Shown here: one piece after another, positions 11,901-20,848 of the stretch
Numbering within the stretch: position 1 is the stretch's first letter
Layout: the number at the start of each line of letters is the position of its first letter
Assembly (NCBI GenBank): GCA_023374025.1
Contig: SIJG01000139.1
Coordinates: 198,157 to 262,156 of the forward strand
DNA from: Heterodera schachtii
Taxonomy: Eukaryota > Nematoda > Chromadorea > Rhabditida > Heteroderidae
Direction of reading: 5' to 3'
DNA: 64,000 nt
Made by a program: the position numbers and the translations under genes
The notes under the pieces: generated by a model
Told to the model about the DNA's origin: nothing
What the model saw: the letters and a program-made list of their open reading frames with translations, nothing else
Database searches by the model: none

Positions 11901-13118
11901 ATAACAGCACGCTTATCAAGATTAAATGTACTAAGGGACAATAATTTAGAATGGAATATAAATCCTATTCCACAAATTCCGAATCATGCATTTCATCATT
12001 TAGTTATGTTTAATGTCACGGATATTAATTTTCATGCTTTTATTCACAACTTAGTCAAAGTAAGTGACATAACTTACCAAATTCATCAACGTGATACTAA
12101 ATTATCTTCTGCTCTTTCTAATACTTGGCAAAAAACGAGGGATGAATTACAGAAAGAAATCTTTGGAGATTGGTCTTATATTTGGAAAGTAATAATCACT
12201 ATTATTTCTTTGATTACATTGATTGATATTTTGTTAAGATTTGGAATTTTCGCACTACAGATATATTTGGGGAATGGTCGTTTAGGATCACTTCTTTTAG
12301 GAAACCGAGCAACTAGGACAGCTCGAAATATAATTCAATCATTGCCTCAATTATCCAATTCACAACTTTCCCAATCTCCCATTGAACCCTCAGACATTCA
12401 ATTTGTCCAAGTTAATAAAATTCCATCCCCTTCAAAGCAAGTGAACTCTCATCAGAGAGACAGCAAAAGTGAAACTATTTGTGAATCAATATTTATGCTT
12501 CGTTCTTATGCTGAATTTAAAGAATTTGGATTTATTCCTGCAAATTTAGATCTTCCAATTTTCCTAATTAAGATTAATGATGTTGAATTTAGAGCTTTAG
12601 TTGACAGTGCTTCTGAGACCTCAGTTGGCTCAGATCGAATTCTTTATTTAGCAAATATACCCAAGAGTGCACAAAGGGAAGTTAATATCCGATTTCGATC
12701 GCTTGGAATGAACCCATTCGAAGTTTCGGGTGATTCATTAGTTGGAAAAATAGTTGCATGGGCTCATTTAGCAAAAGGTGAAGATATTTTAGGAGAAGCT
12801 CCTTTATTATTTACTGATCATTCTGTTTTTGAAAACGAAATTTTTGATTTAATAATTGGTGCCAATTTAATCGATCGTTTTGGTGGAGTCACAATCCTTC
12901 CAAAAGAACGGAAAATTATTTTTGGTTGCACTCTCACAAATAATGTTAGGGTGACATCTCCTATTTCTCAAGTAAATGAAATTTCAGTAGCTGAAATTGA
13001 GCAAAGTATCAAAAAACGGGTACCAACTTCGGAACGGTTCAAAAGAAAGGGACGTTTTAAGCCTCACACCCAATCCGATTCAATCAATGATGAAAGTGGA
13101 CCCAGCACCTTGCTTTGA
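8904..13118 (+). CDS. ORF1: Gag, envelope-like glycoprotein region and retropepsin-like domain in one frame
   Basis: A 1404-residue uninterrupted frame opens at ATG 8904. In order: an N-terminal helical/coiled-coil region (about 35-100); a retrotransposon-Gag capsid-like region (about 150-310); a basic Arg/Gly/Asn linker; a CCHC zinc knuckle, CFHCGRVGHIAYNC (418-431); a hydrophobic signal-like segment (about 565-583); a Cys-rich, N-glycosylation-site-rich presumed ectodomain; a furin-type RNKR site (839-842); a transmembrane segment (about 1093-1120); and a retropepsin-like domain with DSA at 1234-1236 and a DLIIGANLI strand (about 1316). The envelope-like region resembles a membrane fusion glycoprotein in architecture, but I cannot name its viral family. 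In Ty3/Gypsy elements with env, that gene normally follows pol. The next ORF overlaps the stop in the -1 frame. Confidence 0.85.
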   Translation: MSFVNYPLDRMEDQVTIAIVERNLFQNISAPPNSNAPISLIDKVHQGVIRLEDATNRSLRVINRRATQNTDAINQTTADMNANMDTITTRLDQLVDKVDTLEWSDTNDNRASLQGNCTVVRRTVFEPEEDEETLNVLTTVDPFASQLPACRDENLTAFDNWAQKFRDLLEYIGTTWTEKEKLGRLKFSLEGSIRKIFDKLPNNKKDTVDKALDAIREKLDSPERKEMSKRALVTCKQRDSETVREFLSRLSPLVSSVCAGQDEAQIQSRLKDEFLERVKPNLTFLIRLTGVTKNQDFEAVFSQAQELELLLTNTNESNISEPLKFAVHALNQTPANHSWTNNGERSSNINSWTPSYPNNVNNRQVRYKERSNSQQQQGFGRGRERNGSNWVQPQRNQFSQSRTSRGRGERNWSGRPKCFHCGRVGHIAYNCRDRRSDFRRNGPPSNSNRAPYYAPVNMVQPNYPFQANDFVPQVTQPPVQNVSVDINALADQLIHKMKVGDVPSTVPTSNRIPNNSCNSLIPEKVINQHPNSNSFPINNDESIPPSPIKVSNWGSTGIGPRLSRILMLSMTLFLLLSIGTDAFTSHVPEHPLICQTNFQGAIWELPKFRGCSSLALSHSHVPKPQRRRIFTPNFLEYNTEAWACRIVRKAMSKYTSLTGVPIEKFHDSEFLSVSFNECKLMIDQKRCYLGSLIMTEGLYHTNHQINLTPRTWIFGSFSWEKTTSENCYLFKTLVSSRFGDKSIHSPLGDVSNCPYTKGSCTMSDKTQLIWKPESGKNCEFRVFGVFNGRMLNNTWLADETQLALTDSRVKPTIKSCNLTLRFTEQNLAYQVIKNGRQTRNKRALDSLVANSQLASQLTYLDTEVSETMTYAFQHAVTSICDLMVESHRWAETALLIDPTILARILFKKPQLFAKRVGGSLIKVWPCIQLKPKDYHFIPIGSESSCFEFIPISFKTQAGEEAGFLNPQTMNIVPFSRKTDCLENREIAFQLDNEVLMIDQITARLSRLNVLRDNNLEWNINPIPQIPNHAFHHLVMFNVTDINFHAFIHNLVKVSDITYQIHQRDTKLSSALSNTWQKTRDELQKEIFGDWSYIWKVIITIISLITLIDILLRFGIFALQIYLGNGRLGSLLLGNRATRTARNIIQSLPQLSNSQLSQSPIEPSDIQFVQVNKIPSPSKQVNSHQRDSKSETICESIFMLRSYAEFKEFGFIPANLDLPIFLIKINDVEFRALVDSASETSVGSDRILYLANIPKSAQREVNIRFRSLGMNPFEVSGDSLVGKIVAWAHLAKGEDILGEAPLLFTDHSVFENEIFDLIIGANLIDRFGGVTILPKERKIIFGCTLTNNVRVTSPISQVNEISVAEIEQSIKKRVPTSERFKRKGRFKPHTQSDSINDESGPSTLL

Positions 13119-16100
13119 AAAGATTTCTGTTAATTTTCTTGGCTCTATTTCACCTAATTGCTCAATTAGTTACATCACGAATTAATAATGTGAAAAACCC
13201 AAGTCTAGTTGATACTGGAGCTAGCATTAGTGTAGCACCGAAATTGATGGCTCCTATTTGGCAATGCATACCATATCCAACATTTGTCAATGTTATAAGT
13301 GCCTCGGGTCACACACTTGAACTAAATGAAAAAGTTTCTGTTGTCTTTTCTATAGGGAATTTTGAAATTGAGGAAACTATTTATCTTGTGGACAATAACA
13401 AATTTAAAACCTCAGCCTATAATGTTCTAATTGGTTGTAATATCCTTGGTAAATTGCCACCTTTTACTTTTGATTATCCTAATAATAAATTCAGTATAGG
13501 TAATTTTATCACCCCATTAGGCTCTTTACCAAATAATTCTCTCTTGAATAATTTAAGAATCCAAGCAATTAATTCTCTAATTCTTCCTCCGAATAATGGG
13601 ACCATAATTCAGGCTCAATTTGATCCTTCAATAGTTTCTGATAAACCCATTTATATTCATTCTCTTGATGAAAAACTTTTGAATGAACATTTCGGATTAA
13701 TTCCTTTAATTGTGGAGCCCTTTCGAGGGACAGTGAAAATTCTTATTATTAATCCAACTGCTATGCCTTTTCAAATTTACAAGGGTAAACATTTGGCTTA
13801 TGCCGACGAAGTCAGACAAATTAACAATTATACAATGAGTAATAGCTCTGAAGATCTAATGGCCATGTCAATTAGTGAAGGTGTTGTTGTCGACCCAAAT
13901 TTTAAAATAGATTTTTCCAAAAGTTCTGTAGTAGGTAAAGACTTAGAAAAATTAAAATCCCTTTGCGATGAATTTAATGATGTTTTTAGTCAATCTCAAT
14001 ATGACTTAGGTTCATTTACGGAGGGTGAGCATAACATAGTAACTACAACAGATGATCCAGTAGCTGCTCGACCTCGTAGAACTCCTTATAGATATAGAGA
14101 AGAGCTGCAAAAACACATAGACCAGCTCTTGAAATCAGGTGTAATGGTCGAATCAGACACTCCCTGGGTAACCCCATTCGTTATAGTTCAAAAGAAAGAT
14201 GGCGGAATTAGGCCATGCCTTGATTTTAGAAAATTAAACGATGTCACTATTCCTGATCATTATCCTCTTCCTAGAATGGATGCCATCATGGAACGAGTTG
14301 CTAATTGTCATTACTATTCCTCCTTGGATTTATCTAGTGGTTATCTTCAAATTAAACTTAGTGAGGAAGCATCGCGAAAATGCGGTGTAATTACTGAAGA
14401 CAGGGTCTATCAAATGACACATATGCCTTTTGGATTAAAAAACGCCACTGCGGCATTTTCCCGGGCAATGGCAAGAGTTTTAACAGGTCTTAATGACAAT
14501 GTAATTGCATATGTAGATGACATTCTCATTTTCACAAAATCTCCTGATTTTGAAGAACATTTAAATGCATTACGTAAAGTCTTTGAAAGATTTAGGCAAT
14601 TTAGTTTAAAATTAAGTCCGAAGAAATGCGTCTTTGCTTCTTCTCAAATGAATTTTTTAGGCTATGTTTTAGATGCCAAAGGTTATAAACCTAGTTTAAG
14701 TCGCATAGAAATTATTAAAAATTTACAACCACCAACTAATGTGAAAGAGGTAAAACGAGTTATTGGAATGGCTTCTTTTTACAGGAGGCATGTGCCTAAT
14801 TTTTCTACAATTGTCGAACCTCTGACAAGTCTTACTCGTAAAAATTCTGTCTTTAATTGGGGAGATGCTCAAATAAAGGCTTTTCAAAAAATTAAAGATC
14901 TTTTATCACATGAGCCATTGCTCACTTTTCCTGATTACTCAAAACCGTTTCATGTATTTACGGATGCCTCTTTAGTAGGTCAGGCCGGAGTCCTAATGCA
15001 AAAGAATAATAATGGAGTATTTTCGGCGATTTCGTATTGTAGCAGAACACTAAGTGCTTCAGAAAGGAAATGGCCCCCAGTCCAAATAGAATTAGGTGCC
15101 ATCATCTATGCTCTTAGAGAATTTAAACCCTTTATTTTTATGTCTGATGTTGAATTACATACTGATCACAAACCATTAGCTTACTTACTTAAAAAGGCAG
15201 AAGCTCATCCCAATTTGGCACGTTGGCTAATTGAGTTACAGGCCTATCAAATTAAAATTGTCCACATCAGTGGAAAACAAAACAGTTTGGCAGACGCTCT
15301 GTCAAGAGCACAGGAAAATATTTCAATTAAGGAAGTCCAAAATTTGGACGAACTGCAAGACATTGCTGAATTTCCAATTTGCTTGTCTTTAACAATTGAC
15401 CAGAGAGTAATTTTTGATCCTTTCATAAATAATTTAATTCTTAGAGGAAAGGACGGGCATTCCTATGACATTGATTTAAAGAAAGAACAAAGAGAAGACC
15501 CTCAGTGTTCAAAATTGATCAATTTTTTACAAACAGGTAAATTTCCTGATGAAATGGACCCTCAATCCATGGAAAATCTTATCGAAAATGCTAAAAATCT
15601 TGTTATGGACTCAGGAATTTTATATTTTAAATATTCCGAACAATCACCAAGAATTTATTTACCAATTTCATTAAGATCTCTCATTTTTGACTCGTTTCAT
15701 TCTTCACCATTAGGAGGGGGACACATGGACCTGAAAAAGACATTAAAGAAATGTCGTAAATATTATTGGCCTTTACAATATTCTGATATTTTAACTTGGT
15801 ATAAACAATGTATTACTTGCCAATTAAGGCATTCTCCATCTCCAGCTTTTAGAGCTGAAATGCAAATGGTTCCCGCAAATACTTTATTTGCTCGCGTAGG
15901 CCTTGATTTGGCCGGGCCCTTCCCAATGACTATTAGCGGTAACAAATATATTTTGAATATTATTTGCTGGTTTTGTAAATATGTCATTTCGATACCATTA
16001 CCTGACGCTAAATCACACACTATAGCAATAGCCTTTTTAAAGAACTGTTACTTAAAATTTGGTGGCTGCACTGAATTAGTCAGTGACAATGCCACTGCTT

Positions 16101-17008
16101 TCACATCGGAATTTTTCCGAGAATTTTGTTCACTATTATACATAAACAAAAAGTATGCTGTACCTCATTGGTCTCAAGGCAATGCTGCGACTGAACGTAC
16201 CTTTAGGACTTTTCATAATATTTTAGCTAAGTACATTACGAAAGAACAGCCTGATTTTGACGAATTCCTTGATTATGCTAATTTTTGTTATAATACATCA
16301 GTTCATTCTTCTACTAACGAAACTCCTTATTTTTTAATGTTTGGGCGCGATCCGATATTTTGCATAGATCAAATTCTAGACCCTAAAATTAGAGACCCAA
16401 TAGCATTTACTGATGAAACTGAATTTAAACAAAAATTAGTGATCTCTCTTCGGAGAGCCTGGAAAAGTGCCTCAGAAGTGCATGCAGAAGCACAAGAAAA
16501 AATGAAAATACAGTATGATAAAACCATGAGAACTCCTAAGCTAAAGGAAGGTGATAGAGTTTTGCTAAGAAATTATGCGGGAAAAATAAATACATCCAAA
16601 AAATTCCATTTGCCGTGGAAGGGCGTCTTTAGGATAATTAAAATTGACGGTATTTATGCTACTATTGTAAGCTGCAATTCGCCCCAAAGCAACCCGCGCC
16701 GCGTTCACATTAATCAAATTAAGAAATGCGTTGAAAACCTAGGGCCAGCTTGTACTTCTCCATGGCTTAGTGCCGAAGAAAATGATGCTCTTGTGGGTGC
16801 AGAAAGCGAAGAAATTGTTGATTTACCTGGTCATTCTCATCCAATTCCAATAACAGAACAAATAGAGCTACCTGCGCAAAATCATGCTAATGACTTAATT
16901 AGTGATACTCAAAACATAGAAAATGATACATGCGAACCAACCCAATTGCCTCAATATGCTTTAAGAAATCGTACAAAACTTAACAAACCAGCGCGATATT
17001 TAGACTAG
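13094..17008 (+). CDS. ORF2: protease, reverse transcriptase, RNase H and integrase (Pol)
   Basis: The frame opens after a stop at 13091 and has no early ATG. It lies in the -1 frame of ORF1 and overlaps it to 13118, so frameshifting is the likely route of expression. Numbered from codon 13115 (1297 residues): retropepsin DTGAS at D33; Ty3/Gypsy reverse transcriptase with YVDDIL at 466-471; RNase H with D617, E659 and D684; integrase HHCC zinc domain (H862, H870, C899, C902) and catalytic D931, D991, E1027 with exactly 35 residues between the last two. A GDRVLL-type C-terminal module sits near 1150, followed by an acidic tail. All catalytic residues are present and no frame break is seen. The first about 20 residues are hydrophobic and resemble a signal peptide, perhaps by chance. 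Confidence 0.92.
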   Translation, partial: KWTQHLALKRFLLIFLALFHLIAQLVTSRINNVKNPSLVDTGASISVAPKLMAPIWQCIPYPTFVNVISASGHTLELNEKVSVVFSIGNFEIEETIYLVDNNKFKTSAYNVLIGCNILGKLPPFTFDYPNNKFSIGNFITPLGSLPNNSLLNNLRIQAINSLILPPNNGTIIQAQFDPSIVSDKPIYIHSLDEKLLNEHFGLIPLIVEPFRGTVKILIINPTAMPFQIYKGKHLAYADEVRQINNYTMSNSSEDLMAMSISEGVVVDPNFKIDFSKSSVVGKDLEKLKSLCDEFNDVFSQSQYDLGSFTEGEHNIVTTTDDPVAARPRRTPYRYREELQKHIDQLLKSGVMVESDTPWVTPFVIVQKKDGGIRPCLDFRKLNDVTIPDHYPLPRMDAIMERVANCHYYSSLDLSSGYLQIKLSEEASRKCGVITEDRVYQMTHMPFGLKNATAAFSRAMARVLTGLNDNVIAYVDDILIFTKSPDFEEHLNALRKVFERFRQFSLKLSPKKCVFASSQMNFLGYVLDAKGYKPSLSRIEIIKNLQPPTNVKEVKRVIGMASFYRRHVPNFSTIVEPLTSLTRKNSVFNWGDAQIKAFQKIKDLLSHEPLLTFPDYSKPFHVFTDASLVGQAGVLMQKNNNGVFSAISYCSRTLSASERKWPPVQIELGAIIYALREFKPFIFMSDVELHTDHKPLAYLLKKAEAHPNLARWLIELQAYQIKIVHISGKQNSLADALSRAQENISIKEVQNLDELQDIAEFPICLSLTIDQRVIFDPFINNLILRGKDGHSYDIDLKKEQREDPQCSKLINFLQTGKFPDEMDPQSMENLIENAKNLVMDSGILYFKYSEQSPRIYLPISLRSLIFDSFHSSPLGGGHMDLKKTLKKCRKYYWPLQYSDILTWYKQCITCQLRHSPSPAFRAEMQMVPANTLFARVGLDLAGPFPMTISGNKYILNIICWFCKYVISIPLPDAKSHTIAIAFLKNCYLKFGGCTELVSDNATAFTSEFFREFCSLLYINKKYAVPHWSQGNAATERTFRTFHNILAKYITKEQPDFDEFLDYANFCYNTSVHSSTNETPYFLMFGRDPIFCIDQILDPKIRDPIAFTDETEFKQKLVISLRRAWKSASEVHAEAQEKMKIQYDKTMRTPKLKEGDRVLLRNYAGKINTSKKFHLPWKGVFRIIKIDGIYATIVSCNSPQSNPRRVHINQIKKCVENLGPACTSPWLSAEENDALVGAESEEIVDLPGHSHPIPITEQIELPAQNHANDLISDTQNIENDTCEPTQLPQYALRNRTKLNKPARYLD

Positions 17009-17163
17009 GCATTATTTTTTTGGTCCTTCTTTCTTCCATTCATCGTATCATTCAATTATTGATGATTTTAAATTTTTTTCTTTCTTTATTTCTTTTCCTT
17101 TGTATTTAATTTAATAAAAATAATAATTTTTTCCTTTTTCAAAAGCAAAATAATTAATTGCTA

Positions 17164-20100
17164 ATGCCTCGCAAACGTTCAGCACGTCGCCGCAAGGACA
17201 ATTCGCCGACCGATGTTTTGGAGAGTGCTGGTGAAGTTGAAGTGGCGTCAGCCACACAGGAAGAGTTGGGTGTGATTGAAGAAGCGTCAGCTTCGGAGGA
17301 AATTGTTGTTGAGGAAGTGGTGTCAACCACAGTTGAAAATGTTATTTCTGTAATCGAGAAGACACGTGGTGTGTCGGAAGGCCTTGAGGAAGAGTTTGAG
17401 AAAGGCCTTGAGTTAAGTGAAGGTGAAAAGCGAATTTGTCTGGACAGAGTTGAAGAAGGTGAGGAAATGGAAACGGATGTGAATGCCAATCCGGAAGTGC
17501 CACCCATTCAAACAGAGGAAGAGTTTGAAAATGTGGAAGAAATGGACGAGTCCCAAAATTCGGTGTCAAAATATTTGGTATGCCAAACGGACGCGAAAAG
17601 CGTAGTTGGAGGAAAATTAAGTGGTCAGGGCCCTTTCTTTATGGGCATTCCGGATGAGATTGTAAGTGGTAAAAGGCGGTTGCAAATGGGCGATGTTGTG
17701 ATGGTAAGCCAATGGGTATGGAAAGTTGGTTTTGAAAGGTTGTCGTACGACGTAAACCCCGTTGATGAAACACGTCCATGGTATGTACAAGGCCGAATTA
17801 ATGTCCAAGCAATCGCACAAAATGTTTCTGATGTGAGTTTCGTTACAGGTACGTTTTGCCCAGGGATAGTCACTGATTTAAAAAGGTATAAGGGCGGAGA
17901 CTTTCGCTCTGCGGTCGTAATGGCATCCCAAATGCTAAGACCACAGACAATTTATGCCCGTCATCTGACCGAAATGAGTCCTGGTAGGATAACTTTGAAT
18001 CAGGTACTTTATTTGCAGTTGGCATCCATTATGAGTCCTCAAGAATGGTGGATGGGCGAGAACTATTTATTGCCCCATCCAACGCCTTACATGAAAGGAG
18101 ACGAGATTAAAGCGCATCAAAATCATGTGGTCATTGGAGCCAAAGATTGTCATGATTCCTTTTGCTTTCCCTTGGATAAATTTTCAGAAAGATTGATGGG
18201 AGCAGCAGCAGCGGTACAAAGGACACACGAAATGGTAAAATTAGCCAAGCAAGCTGTGACTGTTCAATTGGTCTGGGACAGACCACAAGTCAGGGATGAG
18301 GAAGTTCAGAGAAATCTGAAAAAAGCGCAATTTCTCTCTTTTGACTGGACATTAACAAACAAATCTTCAGTCGCCGATTTTTTAGAATCATGGGAAGAGG
18401 ACACGCCGGTGAATGCAAAAATTGCCAATGACACCAAGGCCCATTGGTGCGCTCATGGACACGTCATTTCAGCATCGGCAAGCGAAATAAACCCGGGAAT
18501 TTTCACAATAAAAGTGAAATTAATTTTGAGTTTTCAGGCAAAAAAGGGTTATGAAAAAGCCTGGGAGGACTGGGAAAGTATTTTGGACGAGATGGAGTCT
18601 TATTTGGTCTTGGTACCGAATTATGGCGGATTAACATTTAGAGAAATGTGCTTCGAAAAAACGATTTTGTCCGATATTGCGCAGGGTAATGCTCCCGTCT
18701 CTCATATTTTAAGAGTTTTAATGGGAAAAGGAACGGACGAAACGAGAACAGCCGTCAGGCTGACAGGAAATGAAAAGGTTGGAAAATTGAATGAAGAGCA
18801 AAGGATTGCTCACGCATTGTTTTTGGACAATGAGTCACGAGTGATTTTTATGCAAGCCCCCGCAGGTACTGGAAAAAGTGTTTCAGTAGCGGAGTGCATC
18901 GCCAGTGTGCTGAAAAAGGACCCTGATGCCGCCATTCTTGCCGTTTCCCCTCTGAACGTGGCGGTGTGTGAGTTGGTAAAAGATACAATGGAGGCACTAA
19001 CTGAAAAAGTTCCAATGCTGGCACTTTTCTCTGGTCAAGGTAAAGGGCGCTATATGGACAGAATCCGGCCCCTCGGGGACAATTTGTTGGTTGAGGCAGT
19101 CCAAAGGGATGGAAATATTCCTCCCACGGAAGGAGCACCAGGAAAGAAGTGGAATGAGGAAAAATTATTTCAGAAATACGTGGACGACTTCAACAAGGCA
19201 CCGCGAAGGGCACGAGAACGGACGACCACTGCCGCTCTACTGAACATGACGAAATACCGTGTGTATTTCATGACCCTGGCATTGGCAGAGGAGTTGGCGC
19301 TGGACTTGGGAAACATCAATTATGTGTTAGTTGACGAATGTGGTCAAGCCACGCTTTCAGCCATTCTGTCCACATTAACCCAATTTCGCATGGTAAGAAA
19401 AATTCTGCTAACAGGCGATAAGCAACAATTACGAGTGCATTTGCCTAGTCAAATGCTTCCGATTCGTGGTAAGTACGGATTTGAGTCGGTTTTGGAAGTT
19501 TTGGAAAGGGCCAAAGGAATTGATCGAACTGTCCTTTCACGTTGTTACAGGTCTCACAGTGCCATTGTCAAATGCCTAGACGCGGGAGTGTACGCACCAG
19601 CCGGCGATCGACTCGTTCCAGGAAAACCCGACGCTGAGATGTCATTCTTTCTGAACTTTATGGGACCACGAATTGTCACAGAAAATTGTCCAGTTGTGCT
19701 CATTCACCAAAAAACGCCCGCTCAACAGGAAAGTGTTTCATTCTCTTCGCACAATCCGGAACAGCGTGAAACGGCTTTGGAATTTTTGGGGATAATTCAG
19801 CGGACCTTTTCGGGACTAATTCAAATTGTTTGTTTTTACCAGGCCGAACGAAAGCAGGTCACATTGGAAATTGAACGGAGGAATTGGCAAAATGTCAAAG
19901 CTGGTACAGTTGATTCTATCCAAAGTCAAGAAGCAGATCTTGTGATCGTCTTGACAACACGCACCGGAGCTGGACGGACCGAAGACGTTAACATTGGGAA
20001 AGAATTCTGGGCGGATGCGGCGCGCACAACTGTTGCGATTTCTCGACCACGTTTTGGACTGATTGTCATTGGCGACCTCACTCTGTTGTGGCACAAGGGA

Positions 20101-20646
20101 GAAGTGTGGAGACGATTTCTTGACCAAGCACTTAAAATGACGGTTGCGGTAACCCCTGACTATATTGGCCTAATAAGCAACCCCTGGCCGAATCGGGTGG
20201 GAAATACAATTACCCGGCCCAACGGATCAGTCCCAATGGCCTATGAGTTCTACTCAGAAAGGGACAGCACGTTGAGACATGAGAGTCTGGGCCAAAGGAT
20301 TAACACAATTAATTTTTCCTCTCCCAGTTTCTTAGGCAATTCTTTCTCAGCTTTTGCACAGCCTGATTTGCCCCGTGCGAGCACTTCATCTTTTGCACCA
20401 CCTTCGGCACAATCATTCGGCATGATGGTCATTGACACTTCCGTTCCACCGCCAGCAGTGTATGGTCGGATTGGACGAGCTGGACCAAATGTACGAATGG
20501 CGCCTTATCCACTACAACGAGAGCCACGAACGAGTTACGCAGAAGCAGTCGAACATGGCCGACCAGCACCGAAAGAACGAAGGACGGATGTTGTATGCCG
20601 CAGATGTGGAAGATTTGGACACATTGAAAAACGATGCCGAACGTGA
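17164..20646 (+). CDS. ORF3: Upf1-like superfamily 1 helicase with C-terminal CCHC zinc knuckle
   Basis: I chose ATG 17164, giving 1160 residues; an in-frame TTG two codons upstream is less likely. The N terminus is strongly basic (MPRKRSARRRK), then acidic (about 10-140), then of unknown fold to about 540. The SF1 core is complete: Walker A APAGTGKS (about 565-572), DECGQ Walker B (D724), GDKQQL (about 751-756), a CYRSH motif (about 792), TVDSIQSQEADLVIV (about 915-929) and VAISRPRFGLIVIGD (about 958-972). The order and spelling match the Upf1/DNA2-NAM7 group rather than Pif1 or Rep helicases. The last residues form CRRCGRFGHIEKRC (1145-1158), a Gag-type RNA-binding knuckle. It lies 155 bp after the pol stop and 203 bp before the 3' LTR, inside the element. 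Its role in replication, packaging or RNA-decay evasion is unknown. Confidence 0.9.
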   Translation: MPRKRSARRRKDNSPTDVLESAGEVEVASATQEELGVIEEASASEEIVVEEVVSTTVENVISVIEKTRGVSEGLEEEFEKGLELSEGEKRICLDRVEEGEEMETDVNANPEVPPIQTEEEFENVEEMDESQNSVSKYLVCQTDAKSVVGGKLSGQGPFFMGIPDEIVSGKRRLQMGDVVMVSQWVWKVGFERLSYDVNPVDETRPWYVQGRINVQAIAQNVSDVSFVTGTFCPGIVTDLKRYKGGDFRSAVVMASQMLRPQTIYARHLTEMSPGRITLNQVLYLQLASIMSPQEWWMGENYLLPHPTPYMKGDEIKAHQNHVVIGAKDCHDSFCFPLDKFSERLMGAAAAVQRTHEMVKLAKQAVTVQLVWDRPQVRDEEVQRNLKKAQFLSFDWTLTNKSSVADFLESWEEDTPVNAKIANDTKAHWCAHGHVISASASEINPGIFTIKVKLILSFQAKKGYEKAWEDWESILDEMESYLVLVPNYGGLTFREMCFEKTILSDIAQGNAPVSHILRVLMGKGTDETRTAVRLTGNEKVGKLNEEQRIAHALFLDNESRVIFMQAPAGTGKSVSVAECIASVLKKDPDAAILAVSPLNVAVCELVKDTMEALTEKVPMLALFSGQGKGRYMDRIRPLGDNLLVEAVQRDGNIPPTEGAPGKKWNEEKLFQKYVDDFNKAPRRARERTTTAALLNMTKYRVYFMTLALAEELALDLGNINYVLVDECGQATLSAILSTLTQFRMVRKILLTGDKQQLRVHLPSQMLPIRGKYGFESVLEVLERAKGIDRTVLSRCYRSHSAIVKCLDAGVYAPAGDRLVPGKPDAEMSFFLNFMGPRIVTENCPVVLIHQKTPAQQESVSFSSHNPEQRETALEFLGIIQRTFSGLIQIVCFYQAERKQVTLEIERRNWQNVKAGTVDSIQSQEADLVIVLTTRTGAGRTEDVNIGKEFWADAARTTVAISRPRFGLIVIGDLTLLWHKGEVWRRFLDQALKMTVAVTPDYIGLISNPWPNRVGNTITRPNGSVPMAYEFYSERDSTLRHESLGQRINTINFSSPSFLGNSFSAFAQPDLPRASTSSFAPPSAQSFGMMVIDTSVPPPAVYGRIGRAGPNVRMAPYPLQREPRTSYAEAVEHGRPAPKERRTDVVCRRCGRFGHIEKRCRT

Positions 20647-20848
20647 TCTTTTTTTCTGTTCTCTACATTTCTCACTCATTCATTTTTCATCATTTTCACC
20701 TCTGGGCTTTACAAAAAAAAAGGGGATTTACAAAAAAAGAAAGAAATTAATTTTATAATTCTTTCGCATTTAAAAATGCAATTTCAATTTTCGGGCACCA
20801 CCAAAATTTTACCATTCGATCGGGGACGATCGCTTCAAGGGATGGAGG
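20647..20848 (+). promoter_or_regulatory. 3' untranslated segment and polypurine tract
   Basis: The region after ORF3 is T-rich and then A-rich. A short palindrome, CGATCG-GGGA-CGATCG, lies at 20817-20832. AAGGGATGGAGG (20837-20848), purine except for one T, directly abuts the TG of the 3' LTR and is the expected plus-strand primer. Confidence 0.75.

Noticed and set aside
13115..13180. Signal peptide at the start of ORF2
   Set aside because: The hydrophobic run precedes a protease that should be cytosolic, and there is no ATG in this frame; probably fortuitous.
17164..20646. ORF3 as a Helitron Rep/helicase
   Set aside because: The motifs are Upf1-like SF1 rather than Pif1-like, there is no HUH nuclease domain, and the ORF lies between LTRs with a polypurine tract.
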